Positions 8,101 through 14,988 of a stretch of 21,338 nt of DNA are shown one piece after another. Origin of the DNA: CAZQQN01 sp964549595 (GTDB taxonomy: Bacteria; Bacteroidota; Bacteroidia; CAILMK01; CAYYUA01); contig CAZJWK010000039.1 of NCBI GenBank assembly GCA_964549595.1, positions 1-21,338 on the forward strand. Reading direction: 5' to 3'. Under the pieces are notes generated by a model. It was not told the origin of the DNA, did not search any database, and saw only the letters and a program-made list of their open reading frames with translations. Position 1 is the stretch's first letter. The number at the start of each line of letters is the position of its first letter. The position numbers were made by a program, and so were the translations under genes.

Positions 8101-10618
8101 CGATTCTGTCCTTTACAAGCATGATAATAATTGGGGAAGCAATATTGGTTGGTATCAAGGAGATCCCGGTTGGGTAATCATCATAGATGACCAAGGTAAT
8201 ATAATTGATTTTCTGGCATGGGGCTGGAGTTCAAGTGATATTCAAAACTTTAATGTCACGATAAACGGCTTTAACATAACCATCAATAACCAATGGACAG
8301 GAGCTGGAGCTACTTCTTGTAGTAACGATAACCTTTTAAGAACCGGAAAAAGTGATAACAATGATGCTTCTGACTTTAAATGCGGATTGCCGCGTAACTG
8401 CGGAAGTCAAAATCCCGGCCTGAATCAAAGCAATTGGCAATCCAATTCAACCACTAAAGGGGGTTGCAAAAGTCAAAGGAAGCCTGCTTATGTAAGACTC
8501 AAAACCGGCAAAAAGCTTAAATACCAAACAAGCGCTCCCTTCGAGGGTTCAGATAGCGGTGGAACAAAATCCAACCCTGACCATGCTTGCTTAGGAGATA
8601 CCCTGACCTATGAAATGGAATCCCCTGAGAATTATTCTAATGCTGATTTTGGACAGGAATGGACCATAAGTAACAGGGACTTTTTAATTCTCTCGGGTGG
8701 CAAGCCAAGCGATACCTCTTATAAAAATCCTTCAGCTGGTCAGAATGCATGGTTTCAAATTATCATTGATTCTTCCACCTACGGTGAAACATTGAAACTT
8801 AAAACAACCATTGACTTTAATGGATGTACCGATACAGCGGTGAGGTTCATAAAAGTTAGCCCCCGATTAGACGCGGATTTTTCTGTAGCCGAAGCCTGCA
8901 ATGGAGACTCTGTCAAATTTAATAACATGACTTCCTTCAACGGTGCGGACTCATTATTATCCTATAAATGGAAAATGAGTGACGGTGCCCGTTTTACAAG
9001 TCCCAATCCCGTTCACTTGTTTGCTGATACCGGAGAATACTCTGGCCGGTTAAAAGTTTCCGATCCGTTTGGTTGCGTGGATTCAAAAGTTAGAAAAACA
9101 AAGGTCAACCCCCTTCCTAAAGCCGATTTTGTTACGGATAGTGGCTGTATGGGAACTCCCTTTTCTTTTACAAATAAAACCCAATTTAGCGGCTCAGGTA
9201 TAAGTTATTTCTGGCGTGCAGAAGATAAGGATTCCATAAATCAAAAGGACCTCCAGTATCAATTTGATGATACGTCCGGTAGCATTCAGGTTGGCTTAAA
9301 CGCTATTAGTGATAAAGGTTGTGTGGACTCAGTAACCAAACCTTCTATCGTTTATCCTACTCCTGTGCCGAATTTTATATACATTAATCAATGTAAAGGG
9401 CTTGACGTGGAATTTAAAAACCAAACCAGCTTTAGAGGGGCTTCAAATAGATTGTCCTATGGTTGGCAATTTGGGGACGGGGATTCTTCCAACCAAGAAA
9501 ACCCTGTTCATGCATTTAACAATCAGAATAATTTTGACGTAACCCTTAAAGCTACTGATTCCGTTAATCAATGTGCCGATACTACTATGCAAAACGTAAA
9601 GGTCAATCCGGAACCAAAGGCTGACTTTAGCTTTACGGAAGAATGCCTGGGAGATTCTACTGCTTTTAATTATACTGGTGACGCCGGAGTCAGTAATTAC
9701 AAATGGTCGATCAACAACAATGCATTTGCTAACATTAAGAATCCGAAGTATTTATTTGATGAATCGGGTGATTTCACCGTAGAATTATTGGCCATTTTTA
9801 ACAATGGGGCTTGTAGTAGTTCCGTCAATAAAACGGTACCAATAAATCCGGTCCCCCGTGCAGGATTTGAATCAAGTGGTAATTGTGTGGATGAGTCCAT
9901 ACAATTTAATGATACGACCTCATTTAGTGGTGATAATACGACTTTACAATACAAATGGTACTTTGGTAATGGAGATTCATCAGACCAGAAAGAGCCAAGT
10001 ATTCAATACGATTCAGCAGGGCAATACCCTGTTACCGTAAAAGTAACTTCCGGAAAAGGGTGTCAATCTAAAACCCAGAAAACCAAAACCATTTATCCTT
10101 TACCCAATAGTAGTTTCGACTTTAAACGTACCGGTGTGGGCACCTTTAAATTTATGCCGGAAGATTCTTCTTATCAGAGTTATAAGTGGGCTTTCGGTGA
10201 TGACTCCACGGCTGAGGGAACAGTTGTGTCTCACAGGTATCGGGAAAATGGCTCCTATACCGTTCAACTAAGCATAGAAACCAATAAAGGGTGTAAGGCT
10301 CAATCCTCAAAACAAGTGGATGTACAAAGCGTAGGAAAAGCACCGGAAGTAGCCCGGAATTCATTCAAGGTGTATCCGAATCCCTTTAAAAAGGAAACAA
10401 CTATTTGGTATAGGCTTCAAAAAGCGGGTAAGGTGGAATTTTTAATTCACAACAGCAAAGGCCAAAAAATTGCTCAAAAGCGATTGAATCATGAGAGTAG
10501 TGGCCGATTTTCATTCCTTTTTGAGCCTGAAGTAAAATCATCCGGCAATGGCGTTTATTTTATCCGAATGATTCATGATGGGGAAGTCAGGACTAAAAAG
10601 GTGGTTGACATTCAATAA
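5192..10618 (+). CDS. Giant secreted multidomain T9SS client (jelly-roll/FN3, MAM-like, lamin-tail, PKD array)
   Basis: This 1808-residue protein has a signal peptide at about 1-36 (core FLLLIFACFIII). Domains in order: two near-identical 263-residue units (about 37-299 and 300-562), each a cleaved-adhesin/MAM-like jelly roll followed by an FN3 domain containing SAKVSWTSGDSGG; a third MAM-like domain (about 563-735); a CARDB-like domain (about 735-845) with IKAWTNWSKD; and an Ig-like domain from about 850 that appears interrupted by a lamin-tail domain (about 913-1085, starting GLKITEIN). Then come a cysteine-bearing beta domain (about 1120-1225), six PKD-like domains (about 1226-1720) and a type A T9SS sorting domain (1725-1808, FKVYPNPF...). 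ATG 5192 is preferred over TTG 5171 because it fits the signal peptide and the promoter spacing. Jelly-roll, MAM and FN3 domains commonly bind glycans or proteins, so a surface adhesin is inferred. No catalytic domain is recognised. Confidence 0.92.
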   Translation: MVFNHLYNLGFGVREKTFLLLIFACFIIISHNVKGQCPDSSNFTEYFDGVSVPNIPACWSEIDNGNDDLLTATSSNNNSSVTVNPPSSPNVIEFNDGDITGGDTAMLISPSFSDLSTGDNRIRFEAMLECGSSEELLIGVMSDSSNSGTYVPYDTIKNSELSTSFQEFTVNLDDTSKIDSNDVHVALAHGVGACEILIDNFNYENIPSCGTPKNLKVENRYGDSAKVSWTSGDSGGSQWEVIYGQSGFNPSKGNNKVVSDTFTTLTNLMASTSYEFYVREICGPGDTSYKAGPGTFTTLCESVQAPLSENFDNLSVPDLPLCWSEIDNSGDLLSANSSNNNSSVTVNPPSSPNAVEFNDGDITSGDTAMLITPELSDLADSDNRIRFKAMLECGSSEELLIGVMSDSSKSGTYVPYDTIKNSELSTSFQEFIVDLNDTSKIDSNDIHVAFAHGDGSCEIYLDDFQYEEIPSCLKPSSLKVRNLYADSAKVSWTSGDSGGTQWKITYGQAGFNPSKGSSKVVKDTFSTLTGLTSNTEYEFYVSEVCKAGDTSKKEGPISFRTDCKSQPTPFKETFDSTTTPDCWENYGNEQWVFSTGASQGAASAGDHTGNNGNYAWVDGSSNNSSDTAVLESPSISLKNLDDPGIKFWVFSDNTNNPGDNNTLIVELYDGQNWRDSVIVYANDSSEWVKKFIDLDNYTINGDMKVRFIFHTTASSPSDNDLLIDDFKVIESKDLSLSDLFKPQSACSLSQKETVTGVALNSGLDTIYPNTKVELGYQVDKKSDTTVNYSINDTLPVGDTFHYQFNQKADLSKDGKTYQIKAWTNWSKDSFPENDTGYFNINNKNTPKPPQSVKGDTICPGSSATLSAKTASDTTSVQWFDSLSSNKPLSKKDTFKTRAINTADTFYVETAPVSPGLKITEINLRSSDTLEIQNLSNTSINANNWTVAIGDDVNNINDVHPDKWSLGKIPGDSVLYKHDNNWGSNIGWYQGDPGWVIIIDDQGNIIDFLAWGWSSSDIQNFNVTINGFNITINNQWTGAGATSCSNDNLLRTGKSDNNDASDFKCGLPRNCGSQNPGLNQSNWQSNSTTKGGCKSQRKPAYVRLKTGKKLKYQTSAPFEGSDSGGTKSNPDHACLGDTLTYEMESPENYSNADFGQEWTISNRDFLILSGGKPSDTSYKNPSAGQNAWFQIIIDSSTYGETLKLKTTIDFNGCTDTAVRFIKVSPRLDADFSVAEACNGDSVKFNNMTSFNGADSLLSYKWKMSDGARFTSPNPVHLFADTGEYSGRLKVSDPFGCVDSKVRKTKVNPLPKADFVTDSGCMGTPFSFTNKTQFSGSGISYFWRAEDKDSINQKDLQYQFDDTSGSIQVGLNAISDKGCVDSVTKPSIVYPTPVPNFIYINQCKGLDVEFKNQTSFRGASNRLSYGWQFGDGDSSNQENPVHAFNNQNNFDVTLKATDSVNQCADTTMQNVKVNPEPKADFSFTEECLGDSTAFNYTGDAGVSNYKWSINNNAFANIKNPKYLFDESGDFTVELLAIFNNGACSSSVNKTVPINPVPRAGFESSGNCVDESIQFNDTTSFSGDNTTLQYKWYFGNGDSSDQKEPSIQYDSAGQYPVTVKVTSGKGCQSKTQKTKTIYPLPNSSFDFKRTGVGTFKFMPEDSSYQSYKWAFGDDSTAEGTVVSHRYRENGSYTVQLSIETNKGCKAQSSKQVDVQSVGKAPEVARNSFKVYPNPFKKETTIWYRLQKAGKVEFLIHNSKGQKIAQKRLNHESSGRFSFLFEPEVKSSGNGVYFIRMIHDGEVRTKKVVDIQ
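5300..6088 (+). repeat. Tandem intragenic unit 1 (jelly-roll plus FN3)
   Basis: This is the first copy of a 789-base unit, measured from conserved Cys codon (5300-5302) to conserved Cys codon (6089-6091). It encodes 263 residues. Shared words with copy 2 include CWSEIDN, NNNSSVTVNPPSSPN, LECGSSEELLIGVMSDSS and SAKVSWTSGDSGG. Confidence 0.9.
6089..6877 (+). repeat. Tandem intragenic unit 2 (jelly-roll plus FN3)
   Basis: This is the second copy, again exactly 789 bases Cys codon to Cys codon (6089 to 6878). Inside the unit the offset to copy 1 changes from 792 bases (near 5363/6155) to 789 bases (near 5611/6400), so small indels have occurred that balance out over the full unit. Most differences are synonymous or conservative, indicating a fairly recent duplication under coding constraint. 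Confidence 0.9.
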
Positions 10619-10634
10619 TCGCTTTAACCAGCTT

Positions 10635-10670
10635 TTCCCCAAGCTTTGATATAAACCGGGGCTTCGGGAA
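10635..10670. other. Inverted repeat between convergent genes
   Basis: TTCCCCAAGC (10635-10644) and GCTTCGGGAA (10661-10670) form 10-base arms with one mismatch and a 16-base loop. The repeat sits in the 110-base gap between the convergent giant client gene and the minus-strand client gene. Neither side carries a U tract, so it is only a weak candidate for 3'-end formation. Confidence 0.3.
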
Positions 10671-10728
10671 TTTGAAAATTTTAAGCCGTAGTTATTAGCA
10701 GGGTTATCCGGAGTTTGCGCTATTGGAA

Positions 10729-12138
10729 TTAAGGTTGGATGACAATTTTTTCAACCCTTTCACCGCTTCTTAAAAAATAAGTGCCTGGTGCTAAGTCATA
10801 AATGGGTATTGAATAAGTTCCTTCTCTTTTTATGGCCTTTGAGCTAAGGTTGATTTTTTTCACCAGGCGACCCTTGCAATCAGATAACTTAAGGTTTTCG
10901 GGGGTGTTTGATTCAAAATTCAGATTCAAATAATTCCTTGCAGGATTAGGGTAAATTTTTATATCATCGTTTCCCTTTTCGCTGTTTGATAAGTGGTCTC
11001 TAAAATGCCAGGACAATCCGTCCAAATAAAGCTTACTATCCTTAGTACCCTGGATAAGCCCATTCAAATGACCTGCTGAAAAAAGCAGGTATAATGAATC
11101 TGCTTTGGGGTCGAAATTGTGCTGGATGGGCAGCGTAAAATTTTTGTAAGTACTTGAAGGCCCCAATTTTCGGAGGTTTGATCTCAACAAAGTGCTTTGG
11201 CCTTTACCTGGCTTGTGATCCAAAAGGACATAGCCTGCCAATGCGGAATCGTTTCCCCGTGGATAATATTGGTAATAACCGGTTAAAGAATCGGGTATGC
11301 CTTTAGCATTTTTAAGGGAAATGCGTTTTTCCATGAAACCTATCAAATTTTCCCGATAGGTGAAGGCATTTTTTAAGAGGGCTCCGTATTGCCCGGAATG
11401 GCTTTCATGTGTTTTTTCAATCAACCGATCGGGGGATTTTAAAGTGAGGGTATTTAAGGAAAACCAATGTTTGGGGTTCTCAGATTGAATAAGCTCCCAA
11501 TTTTCAAAATTCCCATTGGGAAAGGGCAATAGCTTTTGCCTTTTTTTGAAATGGAGGTTATCGAGCATGAAATAACCATTGCTTTTTTCTCCCTTGCTCG
11601 CCATAATATGGCCGGATAAAGTGTCAGGATCATCAAATGGGGAAAACCAACGAATGGGAGCACTAAAACGATGGTAATTTGTGGCTGAATCAAAAAATTT
11701 AATCAAAACCTGGCCCAAAACGTTCTTACCGTCTTGGTTTTGATTTATGTAAAAGGTTAACCTCAGCTCCGCCGTGTCGCCAGGGGGGATGCCGTATTGA
11801 GCAAATCCGAAAATGGAATCCGGCCTTTGGTTATAAGGGACACCAGCCCTGTTGGTAAAATTTTTTTGGTATAATGATACTTTTCCTTTTTTCGAATTTC
11901 CGGTGGCTGTTTTTAGTAATAAGGCGTATTTTCCCTTTTTTGAATTCCCGGTTCGATGGACCAAAGGTTCGGTTTGGTTATGAATAAGCTGGGTATTATT
12001 GGAAAACCAGGTGGCCGGTTCATGAAAATGTTGGGTGGTATCCCAAAGCTCAAAATCTACATTTTGCCAAGCTTGGCTTTTTACCAAGGGTGGGAATAAA
12101 ATCAGACAAAGCAGGATTGTTTGAAATAGCACTACCAT
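10729..12138 (-). CDS. Secreted T9SS client with two F-E-x-W beta domains
   Basis: This 469-residue protein has a signal peptide at about 1-21 whose n-region lacks a basic residue; the hydrophobic core is VVLFQTILLCLILF. Two related domains follow. Domain A (about 27-198) opens VDFELWDTT...PATWFSNN and domain B (about 208-380) opens GNFENWELI...NPKHWFSLN. They share a PDS..G...Y...G core, a Y..F..PI strand and a closing LD.L/LDGL strand. They resemble the 'FENW' beta-sandwich domains often found in Bacteroidota secreted and putative carbohydrate-related proteins; that assignment is from memory and no activity is claimed. The last 77 residues (393-469, IKIYPNPARN...) form a type A T9SS sorting domain. 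An in-frame TGA lies four codons upstream of the ATG, fixing the start at 12138, with AAAGGGGG as a strong SD-like site. The start region lies within a long predicted hairpin. Confidence 0.87.
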   Translation of the reverse strand: MVVLFQTILLCLILFPPLVKSQAWQNVDFELWDTTQHFHEPATWFSNNTQLIHNQTEPLVHRTGNSKKGKYALLLKTATGNSKKGKVSLYQKNFTNRAGVPYNQRPDSIFGFAQYGIPPGDTAELRLTFYINQNQDGKNVLGQVLIKFFDSATNYHRFSAPIRWFSPFDDPDTLSGHIMASKGEKSNGYFMLDNLHFKKRQKLLPFPNGNFENWELIQSENPKHWFSLNTLTLKSPDRLIEKTHESHSGQYGALLKNAFTYRENLIGFMEKRISLKNAKGIPDSLTGYYQYYPRGNDSALAGYVLLDHKPGKGQSTLLRSNLRKLGPSSTYKNFTLPIQHNFDPKADSLYLLFSAGHLNGLIQGTKDSKLYLDGLSWHFRDHLSNSEKGNDDIKIYPNPARNYLNLNFESNTPENLKLSDCKGRLVKKINLSSKAIKREGTYSIPIYDLAPGTYFLRSGERVEKIVIQP

Positions 12139-12197
12139 TTCCCCCTTTCATTTAAAAAAACCCTTTTCTATTGAATAGGGTTTTTTTAGGGGAAATG
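12136..12197 (-). promoter_or_regulatory. Long hairpin covering SD and start codon of the 469-residue client gene
   Basis: In plus coordinates, CATTTCCCC (12136-12144) is the exact complement of GGGGAAATG (12189-12197). Inside it, AAAAAAACCC (12154-12163) pairs with GGGTTTTTTT (12178-12187), and CTATT pairs with AATAG around the apex. On the minus-strand RNA the inner stem ends in a run of seven U, so it looks like an intrinsic terminator placed 15 bases before the AUG. The outer 9-bp stem contains the G-rich SD and the AUG itself. It could be a second terminator for the upstream gene, a translation- or attenuation-controlling leader, or both. Confidence 0.6.
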
Positions 12198-12240
12198 TAA
12201 CCATTTATCCAATAAAAAAGGGTTGCACTTTAGAAAAAAG

Positions 12241-12279
12241 AAAAAAGGCGGGGCAGGGAAAAAGCCACACACCTTTTTT
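12241..12279 (-). terminator. Intrinsic terminator of the 345-residue client gene
   Basis: On the minus strand, AAAAAAGG (12279-12272) pairs with CCTTTTTT (12248-12241), with an inner GGC/GCC pair and an internal loop. The stem is followed by CTTTTTTC. It begins 17 bases after the TGA stop. Confidence 0.6.
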
Positions 12280-12296
12280 CCGGTAAGAAAGGAAAC

Positions 12297-13334
12297 TCAA
12301 GGCCTTTTTATGATTTTTTTATGAATTTTCTTTTGGTCTCTAAAAGTAATGGTCATAAGATAGGTGCCGGGAGATAATCCGCGTATTGGGATTTTTGTCG
12401 CAAAGTCCTCGTGGTATTGAACAAGAGAACCTTGTAAAGTGGTAATGCTTACATGGGAAATATTTTTCTGGTCACCGGTTTCGATATGAATGGTTTGCTT
12501 TGCGGGATTAGGGTAAATTTCCGTTTTAAAATTATTCGGCGTTTCAGGAATAGCCGATGTAGTGTCCATCACATAAATATTGTGTAAGACTGTGTCACCG
12601 GCAGGTGTTCCGGGGTCAATAAATTCAGGCCATATAGCGACCCCACTTGGACCTCCCGGCACATAAGCGCTGTTTGCAATAAAGGACCCTTTTGTAGTAA
12701 GGGTATCACCGACTGGTAAATTAAGGTTAATGGAATCCACTATTTCTCCTGTCATTAAAGAATCAGCTGCTTTATAATTAACCTTTAAAAGGGTATCTAA
12801 TACGCCGTTTCCCTTATTGATTAAACCCACTTTAAAAGAATCTACATCCCCCATGCGGAAAGTATCTTCTAACATGGTTGATAATGAATCATCCGGGTTT
12901 AAATCTACCTTTAGCGGGTTATTAACGGTGTCTGTAATGTTAACGGATTTCCTTATGGTATCCGAAGGCACAAAGCCTGAAAGAAGCTCACCCTTAAAAC
13001 GAAACGTATTTATGCCTACATTGGCCAAATTTCCAGTGGCCCTGAAAATGGCATCAGGACGTACGGTATCCTGAGGAGGGACAATTTTTGTAACGGTATC
13101 ACTAAAAACACCACTTGCTCCGGTGTTAGTGTTGTAAAAGGTGACATGAAAATCACGATAAATGGTATCCTGAGTGGATTTATTAAAAACCTTAATTTGA
13201 AAACTATCTAACTTACCCAATGGGTAGCTATTGTTAAGACTATCTACCTCAAGCCCAAATCGGCCCTGCCCATTAGAAAAAAAGCTTAATCCAATAAGAA
13301 TCAGGGTTATGAAAAAGTACCTTTGGGTTTTCAT
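12297..13334 (-). CDS. Secreted T9SS client with two CARDB-like domains
   Basis: This 345-residue protein has a clear signal peptide (MKTQRYFFITLILIGLSFF, cleavage probably near NGQ at 21-23). Two related beta-sandwich domains follow. The first (about 27-135) contains GKLDSFQIKVFNKS and the second (about 140-258) contains GDVDSFKVGLINKG. They have the alternating hydrophobic pattern and NKG/NKS turn of CARDB-like (cell adhesion related) domains. The last 75 residues (271-345) are a type A T9SS sorting domain with EIYPNPAKQ and a final PGTYL turn; the extreme C-terminus is unusually basic (KKIHKKIIKRP). No Shine-Dalgarno site is evident. A 116-base divergent gap separates it from the next gene. 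The domain calls rest on pattern rather than database search, and the ligand or function is unknown. Confidence 0.87.
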   Translation of the reverse strand: MKTQRYFFITLILIGLSFFSNGQGRFGLEVDSLNNSYPLGKLDSFQIKVFNKSTQDTIYRDFHVTFYNTNTGASGVFSDTVTKIVPPQDTVRPDAIFRATGNLANVGINTFRFKGELLSGFVPSDTIRKSVNITDTVNNPLKVDLNPDDSLSTMLEDTFRMGDVDSFKVGLINKGNGVLDTLLKVNYKAADSLMTGEIVDSINLNLPVGDTLTTKGSFIANSAYVPGGPSGVAIWPEFIDPGTPAGDTVLHNIYVMDTTSAIPETPNNFKTEIYPNPAKQTIHIETGDQKNISHVSITTLQGSLVQYHEDFATKIPIRGLSPGTYLMTITFRDQKKIHKKIIKRP

Positions 13335-13372
13335 ATTGATATTTTTTGGGATTTTGTTAGCTTTTTTAACTT

Positions 13373-13387
13373 TATTTTTGCAAATTA
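13373..13387. promoter_or_regulatory. Back-to-back candidate -7 boxes in a divergent gap
   Basis: TATTTTTG at 13373-13380 is an exact match to TAnnTTTG for the plus-strand gene at 13451. Directly next to it, CAAATTA (13381-13387) reads TAATTTG on the minus strand, a near match for the gene ending at 12297. No well-spaced -33 box was found for either. The word TTTTTGCA occurs at 13375-13382 and again at 13393-13400, and could be a regulatory half-site. Confidence 0.35.
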
Positions 13388-13450
13388 AATTGTTTTTGCA
13401 GGCTTAAAAAAAGAAATTTTTGGTTTAACTTACATGGTCAAAAAAACAAC

Positions 13451-14941
13451 ATGAATATTCTCAAGGATGTCATTCAGGCTTTAACAAAGGAGGAAGTCAA
13501 AAATTACAAAGTGATTACCTTCCGCTCGCATTCGGATAAAAACCGTAAGGATCTGAGACTTTTTGACCTTTACCGTCAAAGGCCTGACTATTCTGAGGAT
13601 CATATTACTTTAGAGCTTTTTGGGAAAGACCAGAAAAACGCATTTTACCGCCTAAAAAATAAGGTGCATGAGGATATCAATAAGAGTCTTTTTTTCCTCC
13701 ATGCAGGTAAGGATTCTGCTTTACGCACTCAACAATTAAGAGAACTAGCCAGGAAGTTTGAGCAAAGGCAGTATCCTCAACTGGCTTTCCAATACCTGGA
13801 TAAGTCTGATAAATTGGCCAAGAAAAACAAGGACTATAAGTCCTTGATCCAGATTTATCGTCAGATCATTGACCTCTCTCAACAGTATATGGAAATTAAT
13901 CCGGAGCCTTATATTGAAGCCAAAAAAAAGTATGAGGAGAAATTGCATAAGATCGATAAACTGGATGAATTGATCGCTACTATTAAATACAGGATTCACA
14001 GGTCCTATAACTTAGGGAGAAGGGCCAGGGGTGTGCTGAGTATGTTGCAGCAAACCATTAATGAATTTTCCAGGGATAAGGACCTTTTGCAAAACCGGAA
14101 CAACCAATTAAAGCTCTACCAGGCCATAAGCAGTATAATGATCCAGAATCAGGATTATTCCAATCTGGCTACTTATGTGGAGCAGACTTATGAAAAATTT
14201 GAGAAAAACAATTGGTTTACTAAAGAAAACCATGAAGTGAAGTTAAGGATGTTGGCTTACTTGATAAATGCCTATTATAAACTGGGAGAATACCAAAATT
14301 CCTTGCAAAATGTGGAGTGGTTGGAAGCGGAAATGAAAAAGTACAAAAATCAATTTTACCAAAAGTACTTGGTGGTTTACTATAATGGTTTATTGATCAA
14401 TTACATGAATATTGATCCCCAAAAGGGATTATCCTTGGTGGAATACATTAAAAACAATGAAACAAGTATTACTGAAGATGAATATCCCGTTCTCACATTG
14501 CTCAATCCCGCCTTACTTTATTATTATTCCGGCCGGATCAACAAAGCATTGAATTGTCTTCAGGAGTTATTTATTCACAAAAGTTTCTCTGAACTTGAAC
14601 AAGGGTTTCAACTTAAAACCCAATTAGTGGATCTGATGATAACTTTCGAGGACCAGGATATGGATGTACTGGATTATAAAACAGATCAATTCAAAAAAAA
14701 TTATGGGGAAGAATTGCAAAAAGAGGATTATGTGAAGGAACAGAATTTTTTTGCGGTCTTTGATGAAATTGTAAAAGATGAATCTGAGGATGCAGCCAAT
14801 AACCAATACCTTCAGAAACTTGCTACTGATTTTATTAAAAAATACCGCAAAACAGAAAAAAAGTCGGATGACCTAATTCCTTACGATGAATGGTTGTCTC
14901 GTAACCTGCAATTAAGTATTAATGAACCGGTTTATCAGTAA
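13451..14941 (+). CDS. Cytoplasmic helical-repeat (TPR-like) protein of unknown function
   Basis: This 496-residue protein has no signal peptide or membrane segment and a strongly charged, Lys/Glu/Gln-rich, almost entirely helical composition. The spacing of Tyr, Leu and Ala in segments such as YPQLAFQYLDKSDKLAKKNKD, LAYLINAYYKLGEYQNSLQN and LNPALLYYYSGRINKALNCL is what TPR-like helical pairs show, although no single canonical TPR is clear. I do not recognise a characterised family. A role as a protein-interaction scaffold is inferred. It has its own divergent promoter region, its start lacks an SD (GTCAAAAAAACAAC precedes the ATG), and it ends 47 bases from the convergent thioredoxin-like gene with no terminator visible between them. 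Confidence 0.85.
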   Translation: MNILKDVIQALTKEEVKNYKVITFRSHSDKNRKDLRLFDLYRQRPDYSEDHITLELFGKDQKNAFYRLKNKVHEDINKSLFFLHAGKDSALRTQQLRELARKFEQRQYPQLAFQYLDKSDKLAKKNKDYKSLIQIYRQIIDLSQQYMEINPEPYIEAKKKYEEKLHKIDKLDELIATIKYRIHRSYNLGRRARGVLSMLQQTINEFSRDKDLLQNRNNQLKLYQAISSIMIQNQDYSNLATYVEQTYEKFEKNNWFTKENHEVKLRMLAYLINAYYKLGEYQNSLQNVEWLEAEMKKYKNQFYQKYLVVYYNGLLINYMNIDPQKGLSLVEYIKNNETSITEDEYPVLTLLNPALLYYYSGRINKALNCLQELFIHKSFSELEQGFQLKTQLVDLMITFEDQDMDVLDYKTDQFKKNYGEELQKEDYVKEQNFFAVFDEIVKDESEDAANNQYLQKLATDFIKKYRKTEKKSDDLIPYDEWLSRNLQLSINEPVYQ

Positions 14942-14988
14942 CCGCCTAAGGAATGGTATAAGCTAACTAAGATTTTGTAAATTAAGGA

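Noticed and set aside
2938..10340. Repeated sequence blocks as a CRISPR array or mobile repeat
   Set aside because: The repeats are diverged protein domains (PKD, jelly-roll, FN3) in one reading frame. There are no short identical direct repeats with uniform unique spacers, no cas genes and no transposase.
5192..10618. Giant client as the gliding adhesin SprB or a related motility adhesin
   Set aside because: SprB-type adhesins are several times longer, and no gliding or PorP/SprF-type partner gene is next to it. The type A sorting domain and mixed jelly-roll/PKD layout fit a generic secreted client better.
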